Below the pieces are notes generated by a model that made no database searches, had not been told where the DNA came from, and worked only from the letters and a program-made list of their open reading frames with translations. The position numbers and the translations under genes were made by a program. Positions 42,817 to 50,498 of a DNA stretch of 64,000 nt are shown piece after piece. The stretch is taken from contig NZ_CP095742.1 of assembly GCF_023078495.1 (NCBI RefSeq), positions 558,001 through 622,000 of the forward strand, given 5' to 3'. Source of the stretch: Luteibacter aegosomatissinici (GTDB lineage Bacteria > Pseudomonadota > Gammaproteobacteria > Xanthomonadales > Rhodanobacteraceae). How positions within the stretch are numbered: the stretch's first letter is position 1; each line of letters begins with the position of its first letter.

Positions 42817-43817
42817 GCGACGGCACCTTCGGCGAAGGCGGTACGCGTCGCTTCGCGGTGGTGCATGTACCACCGGGCGGCACCCTGCACGCCGTGGCTA
42901 CCGTGCTCGGTAACCCACACCGGCACCTGCGCCAGCATGGCGCGGACACTTCGCCCGTGCAGGAAGCGCTCTTCGAAGGCGCTTTGCTTGAGCAGATCAA
43001 AGATGGAGGAAAGAAATCCGCCGGCGAGGAAGATGCCACCCGTAGGCAGGTAGCTCATGGCCAGGTTGCCCGTGAAGCTGCCCAGCGCCGCACAAAACAG
43101 CGCCACCGCTTCCACGGCACGGCTGTCGCTTTCCTCCGCGGCCGCCGCCGTCACCGCCTTCGGCGTCGCCAGCGCAGGCATCACGCCATCCAGCGCGCAC
43201 AGCGCTTCATAGGCCGTCAGCAGGCCCGGCCCGGAGACAATGAGTTCAACGGGCACGTAGCCGCCTTCAGGTGCCAGCCACGCGAGCACATCGCGCTCAC
43301 GCACCGAATGCGGAGCGAAGTCCATCTGCCCGGCTTCCGTCGTCAGCACCGTCCCCCCGGTGGCGTGGGGCACGTAGATCGCGGCGCCGAGGCCCGTACC
43401 GGGGCCAACCACGAGCGATGGCCCCACGCCGCGAAGTTGGGGGCCGCACAGATGCCGGCCACTCTCCGCGAGCGGCCCGTCGATGGCGTACCCGAGTGCC
43501 TCGAAATCGTTGAGAATCGCGACATCGGCCAGGCCCAGCGTCGCGCGCAACGCGGCGGGCAGGATTGGCCATGCAAGGTTGTCGTTTGCGACCTCATCGC
43601 CCATCACCTGGCCGGCGCACGCGAGCACGCAGTGCGATACCGGCGCACGTACCTCGCTATCGATGAAGGTCCGGATCAGCTCGGCGAGCGACGGGAACGC
43701 CGCGCAGGGGTACACGCGGTACGCCAGCGTCTCGATGTGACCGGGGCGATCGTCGGCCGCGCGCATGAGCGCCACGTGGCCGTTGGTACCGCCAATATCG
43801 CCCGCGAGAAAGAGCAT
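42813..43817 (-). CDS. Glucokinase-family sugar kinase
   Basis: A 334-residue kinase of the bacterial glucokinase (Glk) family with FLAGDIGGTNGHVALM (phosphate 1), ILNDFEALGYA (catalytic Asp), VVGPGTGLGAA and GGIFLAGGFLSSIFDLL. The substrate may be glucose, or glucosamine or N-acetylglucosamine in this context. The start at 43817 is chosen because the upstream candidate at 43892 would lie within the probable promoter. It is the first gene of the leftward locus and overlaps the GH20 gene. Confidence 0.85.
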   Translation of the reverse strand: MLFLAGDIGGTNGHVALMRAADDRPGHIETLAYRVYPCAAFPSLAELIRTFIDSEVRAPVSHCVLACAGQVMGDEVANDNLAWPILPAALRATLGLADVAILNDFEALGYAIDGPLAESGRHLCGPQLRGVGPSLVVGPGTGLGAAIYVPHATGGTVLTTEAGQMDFAPHSVRERDVLAWLAPEGGYVPVELIVSGPGLLTAYEALCALDGVMPALATPKAVTAAAAEESDSRAVEAVALFCAALGSFTGNLAMSYLPTGGIFLAGGFLSSIFDLLKQSAFEERFLHGRSVRAMLAQVPVWVTEHGSHGVQGAARWYMHHREATRTAFAEGAVA

Positions 43818-43890
43818 CCCCGTTTTTCCCCAACGCTTCGACCCAAAGGGTGGATCACGCCATCCAAGGTGCCCCCGCACCGGATTCGTC

Positions 43891-43926
43891 ATCAGGGTGT
43901 AACGGACTGACACCGGTGTCAAGTCA
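43891..43926 (-). promoter_or_regulatory. Putative promoter of the glucokinase-led operon
   Basis: Read on the minus strand, TTGACA overlaps the palindromic operator and a weak -10-like TTACAC/TACACC follows 14-15 bases later. Start of transcription would fall near 43885, upstream of the chosen glucokinase start. The -10 is not strong and the spacing is short, so the call is tentative. Confidence 0.45.
43908..43921. promoter_or_regulatory. Perfect palindrome, likely LacI-family operator
   Basis: TGACACCGGTGTCA is a perfect 14-bp palindrome with a central CG pair, the form typical of LacI-family operators. It overlaps the TTGACA of the putative promoter, a position suited to repression. The LacI regulator encoded in the same operon is the natural candidate to bind it. 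Confidence 0.6.
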
Positions 43927-43955
43927 TGCCGCAACAGCTACCTAAATGCGCGAAA

Positions 43956-43976
43956 TTCTCATGAGGCGGTTCTCAT
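43956..43976 (+). promoter_or_regulatory. Direct repeat TTCTCAT with 14-bp period
   Basis: Two copies of TTCTCAT (43956-43962 and 43970-43976) are followed at once by an AT-rich GCTATATATCTC. This is the likely promoter region of the accessory effector-like operon. A regulator binding tandem direct repeats is possible; no known operator matches. Confidence 0.3.
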
Positions 43977-44057
43977 TTGCTATATATCTCAATCAGTTAG
44001 GTGTTTACATGGGGCTTTTCGACACGCATGCTGCGCCCTTCGGTAGCGGAGGATGGA

Positions 44058-44624
44058 ATGCGAGCGGAGGTGGTGGCATCGATGGCCGTGTGTGTCGCGC
44101 TGGGCGCTTGTGCGGAGAAAGCTGCGCCGCCGTTTGCGAGCGCGCCGTTCTCGGTCGCGCGTAAGGGAAACACCATAAGCGTGCCCTTCAGCGTCCCGAC
44201 CAACGTCGAAATCCGAGAGAGCTACATGCTGGCGTTCAAGTACGTCAGGCCCGAAACAGGGGACCCGCTTCAGTCCTTTTGGAGCCGCCCCCCAACCTCG
44301 CGGCTCTACCTCAAGGTCAGGTTGTTCCGTATAGACGCGCATGGGAACGAGGAGCTGGTGTCCGTGAATGATCACGCACAGGAATACGACCCCGCCCGAA
44401 AAATGTACTGCTATCCGGTGAGCATGGAGGAACGAGGAACAGATATCGCGAATGTGTCGATGAGTGGCACAGACGGCCGGGTGGCACACATGGAAGTGGT
44501 TAGGTTCATGCCGCCGGATTACGGACGGTACCGCTTCGACGTCGAGACGTTAGACGACGCTGAGATATTCGAACCGATCGTGTCGTGGTTAACCGTCGAG
44601 CGTGAGTACAGGCACTTTAAGTAA
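44058..44624 (+). CDS. Putative lipoprotein, DUF5625-like; candidate immunity protein
   Basis: A 188-residue envelope lipoprotein. The signal MRAEVVASMAVCVALGAC has a good lipobox (LGAC, Cys at residue 18). The mature domain is strand-rich (VPFSVPTNVEIRESYMLAFK ... YRFDVETLDDAEIFEP) and resembles the DUF5625 family. GGAGG at 44048-44052 favours the start at 44058. The next gene, nine bases after the stop, has a papain-like signature and a repetitive tail. Lipoproteins paired with effectors of Xanthomonadales-like type IV secretion systems act as immunity proteins, so that role is proposed. Confidence 0.65.
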   Translation: MRAEVVASMAVCVALGACAEKAAPPFASAPFSVARKGNTISVPFSVPTNVEIRESYMLAFKYVRPETGDPLQSFWSRPPTSRLYLKVRLFRIDAHGNEELVSVNDHAQEYDPARKMYCYPVSMEERGTDIANVSMSGTDGRVAHMEVVRFMPPDYGRYRFDVETLDDAEIFEPIVSWLTVEREYRHFK

Positions 44625-44633
44625 GGACACGAC

Positions 44634-45488
44634 ATGGACGCCAAACGATACACAGTCACCGTCTATGTGGCGGCTCCGGGGACCGTAATGCGCGAGTTTG
44701 ATATTCACGGTAAGGAACATCTGACTCGGTCGGTGCCGGGGCATGTCTATTATCAGACCGACGATGGCGAGCAGAAGCGCAGCTGGGGCTTTGCGCCAGC
44801 AGAACATGGCGATATTTACGGACCAGGCGAGCCGCAGACAAATGATGCTGACACATACCAGGATCCTATGTATGCGCGTACTCTCGAGATATCGAAGGTG
44901 CAGTTCGACAAGCTCAATGAATTCGGCCCCAATCCCGATCGCTATGGCTTCGATCTGACATACAAGGATTTCAGAAATAACTGCGTCGACTACACGTGGG
45001 CCGCACTGAACCACGCGGGTATTCAGCGGACTGATCGGCGCTTCGGCACAGCAGAAGCCAAGGGTGTCGATGGCAAGCTCAACTACCTGCCCTCGCATGC
45101 GCCAGGTGATATACGCACGATTCGCGATCCCATGCCCGGTAGCGAGTTGAATAAAGAAACAACGAACCGGCTGCCGGACATGGCGTGGTGGCAGATCCCG
45201 TTGAGCGAGGCGCAGCATCGGCCCCTGATCGACCAGGGTGATCCGTTTGATCGACTCGTCGCGGCGGCGCAAACGGGGAACGACAAGGCGTTCGATGAAG
45301 TAGGTAGCGACTACCTCCAGTCATACGAAGGCCAGGATTTCCTGCAGACCGGTCTCGAGCATAACCACCAGCAAGCGCTGGCCGAACAGATGCTGGCCCA
45401 ACAGCAGCAACAACAGCAAGACCAACAACAGCAAGACCAACAACAGCAAGACCAACAACAGGCGCCTTCGATGGCGATGGCGATGTAA
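44634..45488 (+). CDS. Candidate effector with LRAT/NlpC-like H...C signature and Gln-rich tail
   Basis: A 284-residue soluble protein with no signal peptide. An early PGHVYYQTDD (H37) and a later FRNNCVDYTWAALNHAG (C117) fit the order His then Cys found in circularly permuted NlpC/P60 and LRAT-type papain-fold enzymes. Such enzymes cleave peptidoglycan peptides or acyl/amide bonds. The C terminus ends in a Gln/Asp repeat (QQQQD units). Effectors of Xanthomonadales type IV secretion often end in Gln-rich tails after an XVIPCD domain, but a canonical XVIPCD is not evident. It lies between a lipoprotein and a coiled-coil membrane protein. Confidence 0.6.
   Translation: MDAKRYTVTVYVAAPGTVMREFDIHGKEHLTRSVPGHVYYQTDDGEQKRSWGFAPAEHGDIYGPGEPQTNDADTYQDPMYARTLEISKVQFDKLNEFGPNPDRYGFDLTYKDFRNNCVDYTWAALNHAGIQRTDRRFGTAEAKGVDGKLNYLPSHAPGDIRTIRDPMPGSELNKETTNRLPDMAWWQIPLSEAQHRPLIDQGDPFDRLVAAAQTGNDKAFDEVGSDYLQSYEGQDFLQTGLEHNHQQALAEQMLAQQQQQQQDQQQQDQQQQDQQQAPSMAMAM
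45408..45461 (+). repeat. 15-bp tandem repeat encoding QQQQD
   Basis: Three perfect copies and a partial fourth copy of CAACAACAGCAAGAC lie in frame near the end of the effector-like gene. The period is divisible by three, so slippage changes tail length without a frameshift. Confidence 0.9.
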
Positions 45489-45500
45489 GGAGCAAGGCCC

Positions 45501-46037
45501 ATGGACGAAGAAGATGTGAAGTCGCTGACGGTGAAGCTGGCGGCGGTGACAGGGCGAATCGAAAAGCGCCTGGATGCTGTGGCGAAGCAGACCCTGCAGG
45601 CGAGCCAGGCGATGGGTCATCAGGTGCAGCACGCGCTCTCGGCATCGGCTCAGGTTTCCACGGATCTGCGTCAGGCCGCTAGCGAAGCGCTGGATCAGGG
45701 CACGACGGATGCCATCGTGCGATTCGGCGAGGTGATCCGCGCATCGGAAATCCGGTTGGAAGATGCGGCTTCCCGGCTGGAAGCACGGATGGTGTCCGGT
45801 GGGCGTTTGCAAACGGCCTTCGCCTGGAAGGCATTCATCGCCTCGACGATCGGATCGTTCGCCGTGATCGGTACGGCGGGTTATGCCATATGGGAAGCAC
45901 AGCACAGCTTGCGCGAAACCCGTTGGGTTCGTCAGATCAATGCGGCGCAGGCCGCGGGACGGCTTGCGCCATGTCCGGGCGGTGGTGAGCACGTATGCGC
46001 CAAGGTCGATAAGCGCTGGGTGCGCCTGGATCCCTGA
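45501..46037 (+). CDS. Coiled-coil protein with one membrane helix
   Basis: A 178-residue protein: a long helical N-terminal region rich in Ala, Gln and Ser (VTGRIEKRLDAVAKQTLQAS to SEIRLEDAASRLEARM), a single membrane helix (AFIASTIGSFAVIGTAGYAI) and a C-terminal tail with two Cys (LAPCPGGGEHVCAKV). It starts 12 bases after the effector-like gene and probably shares its mRNA. A role as membrane partner or second immunity factor can be imagined but is not shown by the sequence. Confidence 0.6.
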   Translation: MDEEDVKSLTVKLAAVTGRIEKRLDAVAKQTLQASQAMGHQVQHALSASAQVSTDLRQAASEALDQGTTDAIVRFGEVIRASEIRLEDAASRLEARMVSGGRLQTAFAWKAFIASTIGSFAVIGTAGYAIWEAQHSLRETRWVRQINAAQAAGRLAPCPGGGEHVCAKVDKRWVRLDP

Positions 46038-46046
46038 TGCCGGACG

Positions 46047-46081
46047 AAAAAAAACCCCGGCAGCCAGGGGAGCTGCCGGGG
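46047..46081. terminator. Intrinsic terminator, strongest on the minus strand
   Basis: CCCCGGCAGC (46055-46064) pairs perfectly with GCTGCCGGGG (46072-46081). A run of eight A (46047-46054) precedes the stem, giving a U tract to a leftward transcript such as polA read-through. For the rightward effector operon the stem directly follows the last gene. Confidence 0.7.
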
Positions 46082-46304
46082 CGGGGTGGGATGGCGAACC
46101 CAGGGGAAGATTCGCCATCCACGGAGGTGGCCCCAGGGAGGTGGGGCCCACCGATGGGACGCCGTTGCGTGCGTCCGTAGATATAGACGGCTAACAGGGC
46201 CAGAAGTTGCAATGAATTTCGAAAAAAACTCAGGCTTCGTTCATGGCTATCAAAATCAGTGACTTGCATCACGTCTTCGGGTACCGGTAAACGAAATTAT
46301 TACG

Positions 46305-46320
46305 ATTTAGACGTCTAAAT
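46305..46320. other. 16-bp perfect palindrome at the 3' end of polA
   Basis: ATTTAGACGTCTAAAT is a perfect palindrome in an AT-rich patch, six bases from the polA stop codon. It contains AGACGTCT, the core met box sequence, but only one copy. A regulatory or junction role is possible. Confidence 0.6.
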
Positions 46321-46326
46321 GCCGGG

Positions 46327-49053
46327 TCAGTGCGCCTCATCCCAGTTCGCGCCGACGCCAACGGACACCTGCAGCGGGACACTCAGTGTGGCCGCGCCGC
46401 TCATCTTGGTTTCAATCGCAACCTTTAAAGCCTCAACGGCGTCCTCGCGCACTTCCAGTACGAGTTCGTCGTGTACCTGCATGAGCAGGCGCACATCGTC
46501 CCGTCCTTCGATCCAGGCGGCCACGGCGATCATGGCGCGCTTGATGATGTCGGCCGCCGTGCCCTGCATGGGCGCGTTGATGGCGGCACGCTCGGCGCCG
46601 GCACGCAACGCCTGGTTTCGTGACTTCAGGTTCTCCAGGTAAAGGCGGCGGCCAAACAGTGTTTCGACGTAACCGACCTGATGGGCCTGTTCACGGGTGG
46701 CATCCATGAAGGCACGTACGCCCGCGAAGCGGGAGAAGTAGCGCGCCATGTAGTCGGAGGCTTCACCCCGGTCCACCCCGAGCTGGCGGGCGAGGCCGAA
46801 CGCACTCATACCGTACATGAGGCCAAAGTTGATCGCCTTGGCGGCACGGCGCTGGTTGCTGGTGACCTCCTCGGGCGGCACGCCGAAGACTTCAGCAGCG
46901 GTCGCGCGGTGTACGTCACCCCCTTCGGAGAAGGCGCGTACAAGGCCTTCGTCACCGGAGAGGTGGGCCATGATGCGCAGTTCGATCTGCGAGTAATCTG
47001 CCGCGACGATGCGCCAGCCAGGCGGTGCCACGAATGCCTGGCGGATGCGCCGGCCTTCCTCGGTGCGCACGGGGATGTTCTGCAGGTTGGGATCGGACGA
47101 GCTGATGCGCCCCGTTGCGACGGCACCCTGGTGGTAACTGGTGTGCACGCGGCCGGTCCGCGGGTTCACGATGCCGGCGAGCTTGTCGGTGTACGTGGAG
47201 CGCAGCTTGGCCAGGCCGCGGTAATCCAGGATTACCCGCGGCAGTTCGTGCGAATCGGCGAGCGCTTCGAGCGCCTCCTCATTCGTCGACGGTTGGCCCG
47301 TCGGCGTCTTGAGCTTCGCCGGCAGACCGAGTTCTTCGAACAGCACGGTCTGCAGCTGCTTGGGCGAATCCATGTTGAACTCGTGCCCGGCCGCGGCGTA
47401 GGCCTTCTGCTGCAATTCCAGCATGCGCTTGCCCAGCTCCTGGCTTTGCATGCGCAGCTCATTGGCATCAATCAGGACGCCGGTTTGTTCCATCTTCGCA
47501 AGCACGGGCACGACCGGGATTTCGATATCCAGGTACACCGAGCGCAGCGACGGCTCGGCTTCCAGCCTCGGCCATAGCGTGTGGTGCAGGCGCAGCGTGA
47601 TGTCCGCATCCTCGGCGGCGTACTTGCCCGCGGTTTCAATATCCACCTGCGAGAACGAGATCTGCTTGGCGCCCTTGCCGCAGATCTCTTCGTACTTCAC
47701 CGTGGTGTAACCAAGGTAACGCTGGGCCAACGAATCCATGTCATGGCGCGTGGCGGTGGCATTGAAGATGTACGACTCAAGCATCGTGTCGTGCGCAAGG
47801 CCCTTCACGGCGATGCCGTAGTGCGACAGCACGTTGATATCGTACTTGCCATGCTGGCCGACCTTGGGCCGCGAGGCATCTTCAAGGATGGGCTTGAGCG
47901 CACCGAGCACGTGCTCTCGGGATAGCTGCGCCGGGGCACCGGGGTAATCGTGCGCCACGGGGATGTAGCACGCCTTGCCCTGTTCGACGGCAAGGGATAC
48001 GCCCACGATCTCGGCCAGCATGGAATCAATGCTGGTGGTCTCGGTATCGAACGCGATCAACGGCGCGGTTTCGAGCTTTTCCAGCCACGCGGCGAGGCGA
48101 TCCTCGGTGAGCACCAGCTCGTAGTCGCCGGGGCCGCTGTATACATCGGTCACCACGGCAGGCGCCGGCGCGGCGGCCACGACGGGTGCCGCGGCGGCAG
48201 GCGTATCGGTACCGCTATCGAGCTCCTTCAGCGCCGCCTTGAAGTCGTAGCGCGCATAGAGTTCACGCAGGGCATCCACATCACGCGGGCGCATGGCCAG
48301 GTCGGTTGGCGCCTGATCAAGCGGCACGTCAGTGCGGATCGTGACCAGCTCTCGCGACAGCGGAAGACGGGGAATGGCCGCGCGCAGGTTCTCGCCGATC
48401 TTGCCGCCGATCTTGTCGGCGCTGGCGATCAGTGCATCGAGGTTCGGGTATTCCGCCAGCCATTTCGCGGCCGTCTTCGGGCCGCATTTTTCGACGCCGG
48501 GCACGTTGTCGATGCTGTCGCCCATCAGCGTGAGGTAATCCACGATCTGTTCCGGGCGAACGCCGAACTTCGCGATGACACCGTCCGTATCCATCGTGGT
48601 GTTCGTCATCGTGTTGATCAGCTGGATATCCGGGCCGACCAGCTGGGCGAAATCCTTGTCGCCCGTCGAGATGATGGTGTGGATGCCGGCGGCGCTGGCC
48701 TGCCGGGCAAGCGTGCCGATGACGTCATCGGCCTCGACGCCAGTGACGCAGAGAATGGGGAAGCCAAGGGCGCCCACGATCTTCATCATCGGCTCGATCT
48801 GTGCGCGCAGGTCATCGGGCATGGACGGGCGATTGGCCTTGTACTCAGGGTACAGGTCGTCGCGGAAGGTACGCCCCGGGGCATCGCACACGAAGGCGAC
48901 GTAATCGGAACCGGCCTTCATGGTGGTGCGCAGCATGTTGACGATGCCGAACAAGGCGCCGGTCGGTTCGCCGTGCGCGTTGGTCAGGGGCGGCAGCGCG
49001 TGGAACGCGCGGTACAGGTACGAGGACCCGTCGATAAGGGTGAGCGTAGGCAT
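46327..49053 (-). CDS. polA: DNA polymerase I
   Basis: A 908-residue three-domain enzyme for repair and Okazaki-fragment maturation. The 5'-nuclease domain (GSSYLYRAFHALPPLTNAHG, TGVEADDVIGTLA, STGDKDFAQLV, GDSIDNVPGVEKCGPKTAAK) is followed by a 3'-5' exonuclease domain with the metal site in AFDTETTSIDSM. The polymerase domain has DPNLQNIPVRTEEGRRIRQA, VAADYSQIELRIMAHLSGDE and MQVHDELVLEV. Length fits the family and all three active sites appear intact. It is divergent from the DUF2782 gene. Confidence 0.97.
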   Translation of the reverse strand: MPTLTLIDGSSYLYRAFHALPPLTNAHGEPTGALFGIVNMLRTTMKAGSDYVAFVCDAPGRTFRDDLYPEYKANRPSMPDDLRAQIEPMMKIVGALGFPILCVTGVEADDVIGTLARQASAAGIHTIISTGDKDFAQLVGPDIQLINTMTNTTMDTDGVIAKFGVRPEQIVDYLTLMGDSIDNVPGVEKCGPKTAAKWLAEYPNLDALIASADKIGGKIGENLRAAIPRLPLSRELVTIRTDVPLDQAPTDLAMRPRDVDALRELYARYDFKAALKELDSGTDTPAAAAPVVAAAPAPAVVTDVYSGPGDYELVLTEDRLAAWLEKLETAPLIAFDTETTSIDSMLAEIVGVSLAVEQGKACYIPVAHDYPGAPAQLSREHVLGALKPILEDASRPKVGQHGKYDINVLSHYGIAVKGLAHDTMLESYIFNATATRHDMDSLAQRYLGYTTVKYEEICGKGAKQISFSQVDIETAGKYAAEDADITLRLHHTLWPRLEAEPSLRSVYLDIEIPVVPVLAKMEQTGVLIDANELRMQSQELGKRMLELQQKAYAAAGHEFNMDSPKQLQTVLFEELGLPAKLKTPTGQPSTNEEALEALADSHELPRVILDYRGLAKLRSTYTDKLAGIVNPRTGRVHTSYHQGAVATGRISSSDPNLQNIPVRTEEGRRIRQAFVAPPGWRIVAADYSQIELRIMAHLSGDEGLVRAFSEGGDVHRATAAEVFGVPPEEVTSNQRRAAKAINFGLMYGMSAFGLARQLGVDRGEASDYMARYFSRFAGVRAFMDATREQAHQVGYVETLFGRRLYLENLKSRNQALRAGAERAAINAPMQGTAADIIKRAMIAVAAWIEGRDDVRLLMQVHDELVLEVREDAVEALKVAIETKMSGAATLSVPLQVSVGVGANWDEAH

Positions 49054-49148
49054 GCACCGATTCTCTCACGGGGCGCCCGGGGGTGCCTGTTCACGTGGCG
49101 TGGGTCCCATGGCTTGCTATGCTCGCTACCCCCGGATGGAGATCTCCC

Positions 49149-49685
49149 ATGAAACGCACGCATGCCCTGGCCGCGGCACTGCTCCTGGCCCTGTCCCTGC
49201 CCGCCGCGGCACAGACCACGCAGGACCCGAAGCAGCTGAAGGCACTTCCGCCCCCGGGCCTGAACGATCCTGGCGTAAAGGCGGGCGAGCCCGACCGCTC
49301 AGGCCAGAAGCCGGTCGAGCGGCCCGTGCCTTACGACCAGGCGCAGGAGACCCAGTCGACCCCGGCCACCTCCGATGCCCAGGGCAGCAAGGTGACGGCG
49401 GCCAACCTGCCGGCCATGCGTGACGATGGCACGCCGCTCGACGGCAACGGCAACCCGGCGCCGCAGGTGACGGTGCACACCGAGGGCACGGATACGGTTG
49501 AGGAATACCGCACGGGCGGCAAGCTCACCATGATCCGCGTCACCCCGAAAAACGGCGTGCCCTACCAGGTCATGGCCAACCCCGATGGCAAGCTGGTGCG
49601 TGACCCGGGCGTCTCCAAGGTGGACCCGGTCTACTTCAAGGTTTACGAGTGGGGCGCGGCGCCCAAGCCGGCTGGTTCTGACTGA
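49149..49685 (+). CDS. DUF2782 exported protein
   Basis: A 178-residue protein with a signal peptide (MKRTHALAAALLLALSLPAA, cleavage after AQ). A Pro-rich linker precedes the small C-terminal DUF2782 domain (VEEYRTGGKLTMIRVTPKNG, PYQVMANPDGKLVRDPG). The family is of unknown function and commonly sits beside polA in gammaproteobacteria, as it does here. Probably periplasmic. Confidence 0.8.
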   Translation: MKRTHALAAALLLALSLPAAAQTTQDPKQLKALPPPGLNDPGVKAGEPDRSGQKPVERPVPYDQAQETQSTPATSDAQGSKVTAANLPAMRDDGTPLDGNGNPAPQVTVHTEGTDTVEEYRTGGKLTMIRVTPKNGVPYQVMANPDGKLVRDPGVSKVDPVYFKVYEWGAAPKPAGSD

Positions 49686-49704
49686 TCCGTCATGGCCCTG
49701 CTCC

Positions 49705-49732
49705 TGTAGGAGCGCGCGAGCGCGCTCCTACA
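49705..49732. repeat. REP-like palindrome
   Basis: TGTAGGAGCGCG (49705-49716) pairs perfectly with CGCGCTCCTACA (49721-49732) around CGAG. The same TGTAGGAGCGCGC core recurs at 52455 and, as a half copy, near 59015. This is a typical REP element and may also act as a terminator between the convergent DUF2782 and GST genes. Confidence 0.85.
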
Positions 49733-49754
49733 ACGGCGCATAGCCGCATCGATG

Positions 49755-50453
49755 TTAGCCATCGAGTTCGGCGTAGTGGCGGAAGATGCCGTCTTCGCTG
49801 TGCGGTATGCGGCGGTTCGATGAGAGATACGCCGCGATGTTAGGCCGCGCTTCCACGCGCCTGGCCACGTCCCTGAGCAACGGCAGCTTCTGTCGCGCCA
49901 TGCACTTCGGGAACGCATACGTCAGGCCCGACATGACCTGGAATAGCGACAGATCCACATAGGTGAATTCGCGCAGCGCGTGTTTACCGCCATTGCGTTC
50001 CACGACGTTCTCGAAATAATGCAGGAACTTGGGAATCCGCGAGTCGCGGAATTCTTTCGCACGGCGCTTCGCCTCGTCCTTCTGGTCCTCGTAGTACAGC
50101 CCGGCGCCCACCGGGTGGTGGACATCGTGCGCCTCGGCAACCAGGTCGGCGATGGTCAGCTGCAACTGGTGGGCGTAGATCCGTTTCGACTCCGTTTCCG
50201 GAACCAGCCCGTGGCGCGGCGCCAGATACTGCAGGATGTTGGCGACCTGGGCGATAACGAGCCGTCCTGACTTCAGGAACGGCGGTGCGTATGGCAGCGC
50301 GCCGTCGTGCTGCCCATCGAGCCACGGCGTCAACACGCCGTCGCCTTCCTCACGCGCCACATCGACGTACGCCGCCCCAGCATCCTCAAGGGCGAGACGG
50401 ACGAATTCCCCGCGGCCCTGGATGCCGGTCCAGTAGTAAAGCTGGTAAGCCAT
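49755..50453 (-). CDS. Glutathione S-transferase family protein
   Basis: A 232-residue protein with a thioredoxin-like N-terminal domain (MAYQLYYWTGIQGRGEFVRL, with Tyr in the catalytic neighbourhood, and GRLVIAQVANILQYLA, where the usual SxAI pattern is replaced) and an all-helical C-terminal domain (TYVDLSLFQVMSGLTYAFPK). Substrate unknown. It is separated from the DUF2782 gene by a REP element and from the LysR gene by 45 bases on the same strand. Confidence 0.85.
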   Translation of the reverse strand: MAYQLYYWTGIQGRGEFVRLALEDAGAAYVDVAREEGDGVLTPWLDGQHDGALPYAPPFLKSGRLVIAQVANILQYLAPRHGLVPETESKRIYAHQLQLTIADLVAEAHDVHHPVGAGLYYEDQKDEAKRRAKEFRDSRIPKFLHYFENVVERNGGKHALREFTYVDLSLFQVMSGLTYAFPKCMARQKLPLLRDVARRVEARPNIAAYLSSNRRIPHSEDGIFRHYAELDG

Positions 50454-50498
50454 GCGCGATCTCCTTGCCGGAAGGTGGCAAGGATCGCGGCGCTGCGT

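Noticed and set aside
43813..43892. Upstream start for the glucokinase at 43892
   Set aside because: It would place the start codon within the probable promoter and add a 25-residue extension without similarity to glucokinases.
44634..45488. Standard XVIPCD-type T4SS effector
   Set aside because: Only the Gln-rich tail is convincing; the conserved hydrophobic and GLxxIDHV-like core of XVIPCD is not seen, so it is reported only as a candidate.
46305..46320. MetJ operator (met box)
   Set aside because: MetJ needs at least two adjacent boxes and controls methionine genes; only one box is here, at a gene end, with no methionine gene near.
47950..49152. Open frame of 400 codons opposite the 5' part of polA
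   Set aside because: Antisense shadow of polA caused by high GC; no ribosome binding site or protein family.
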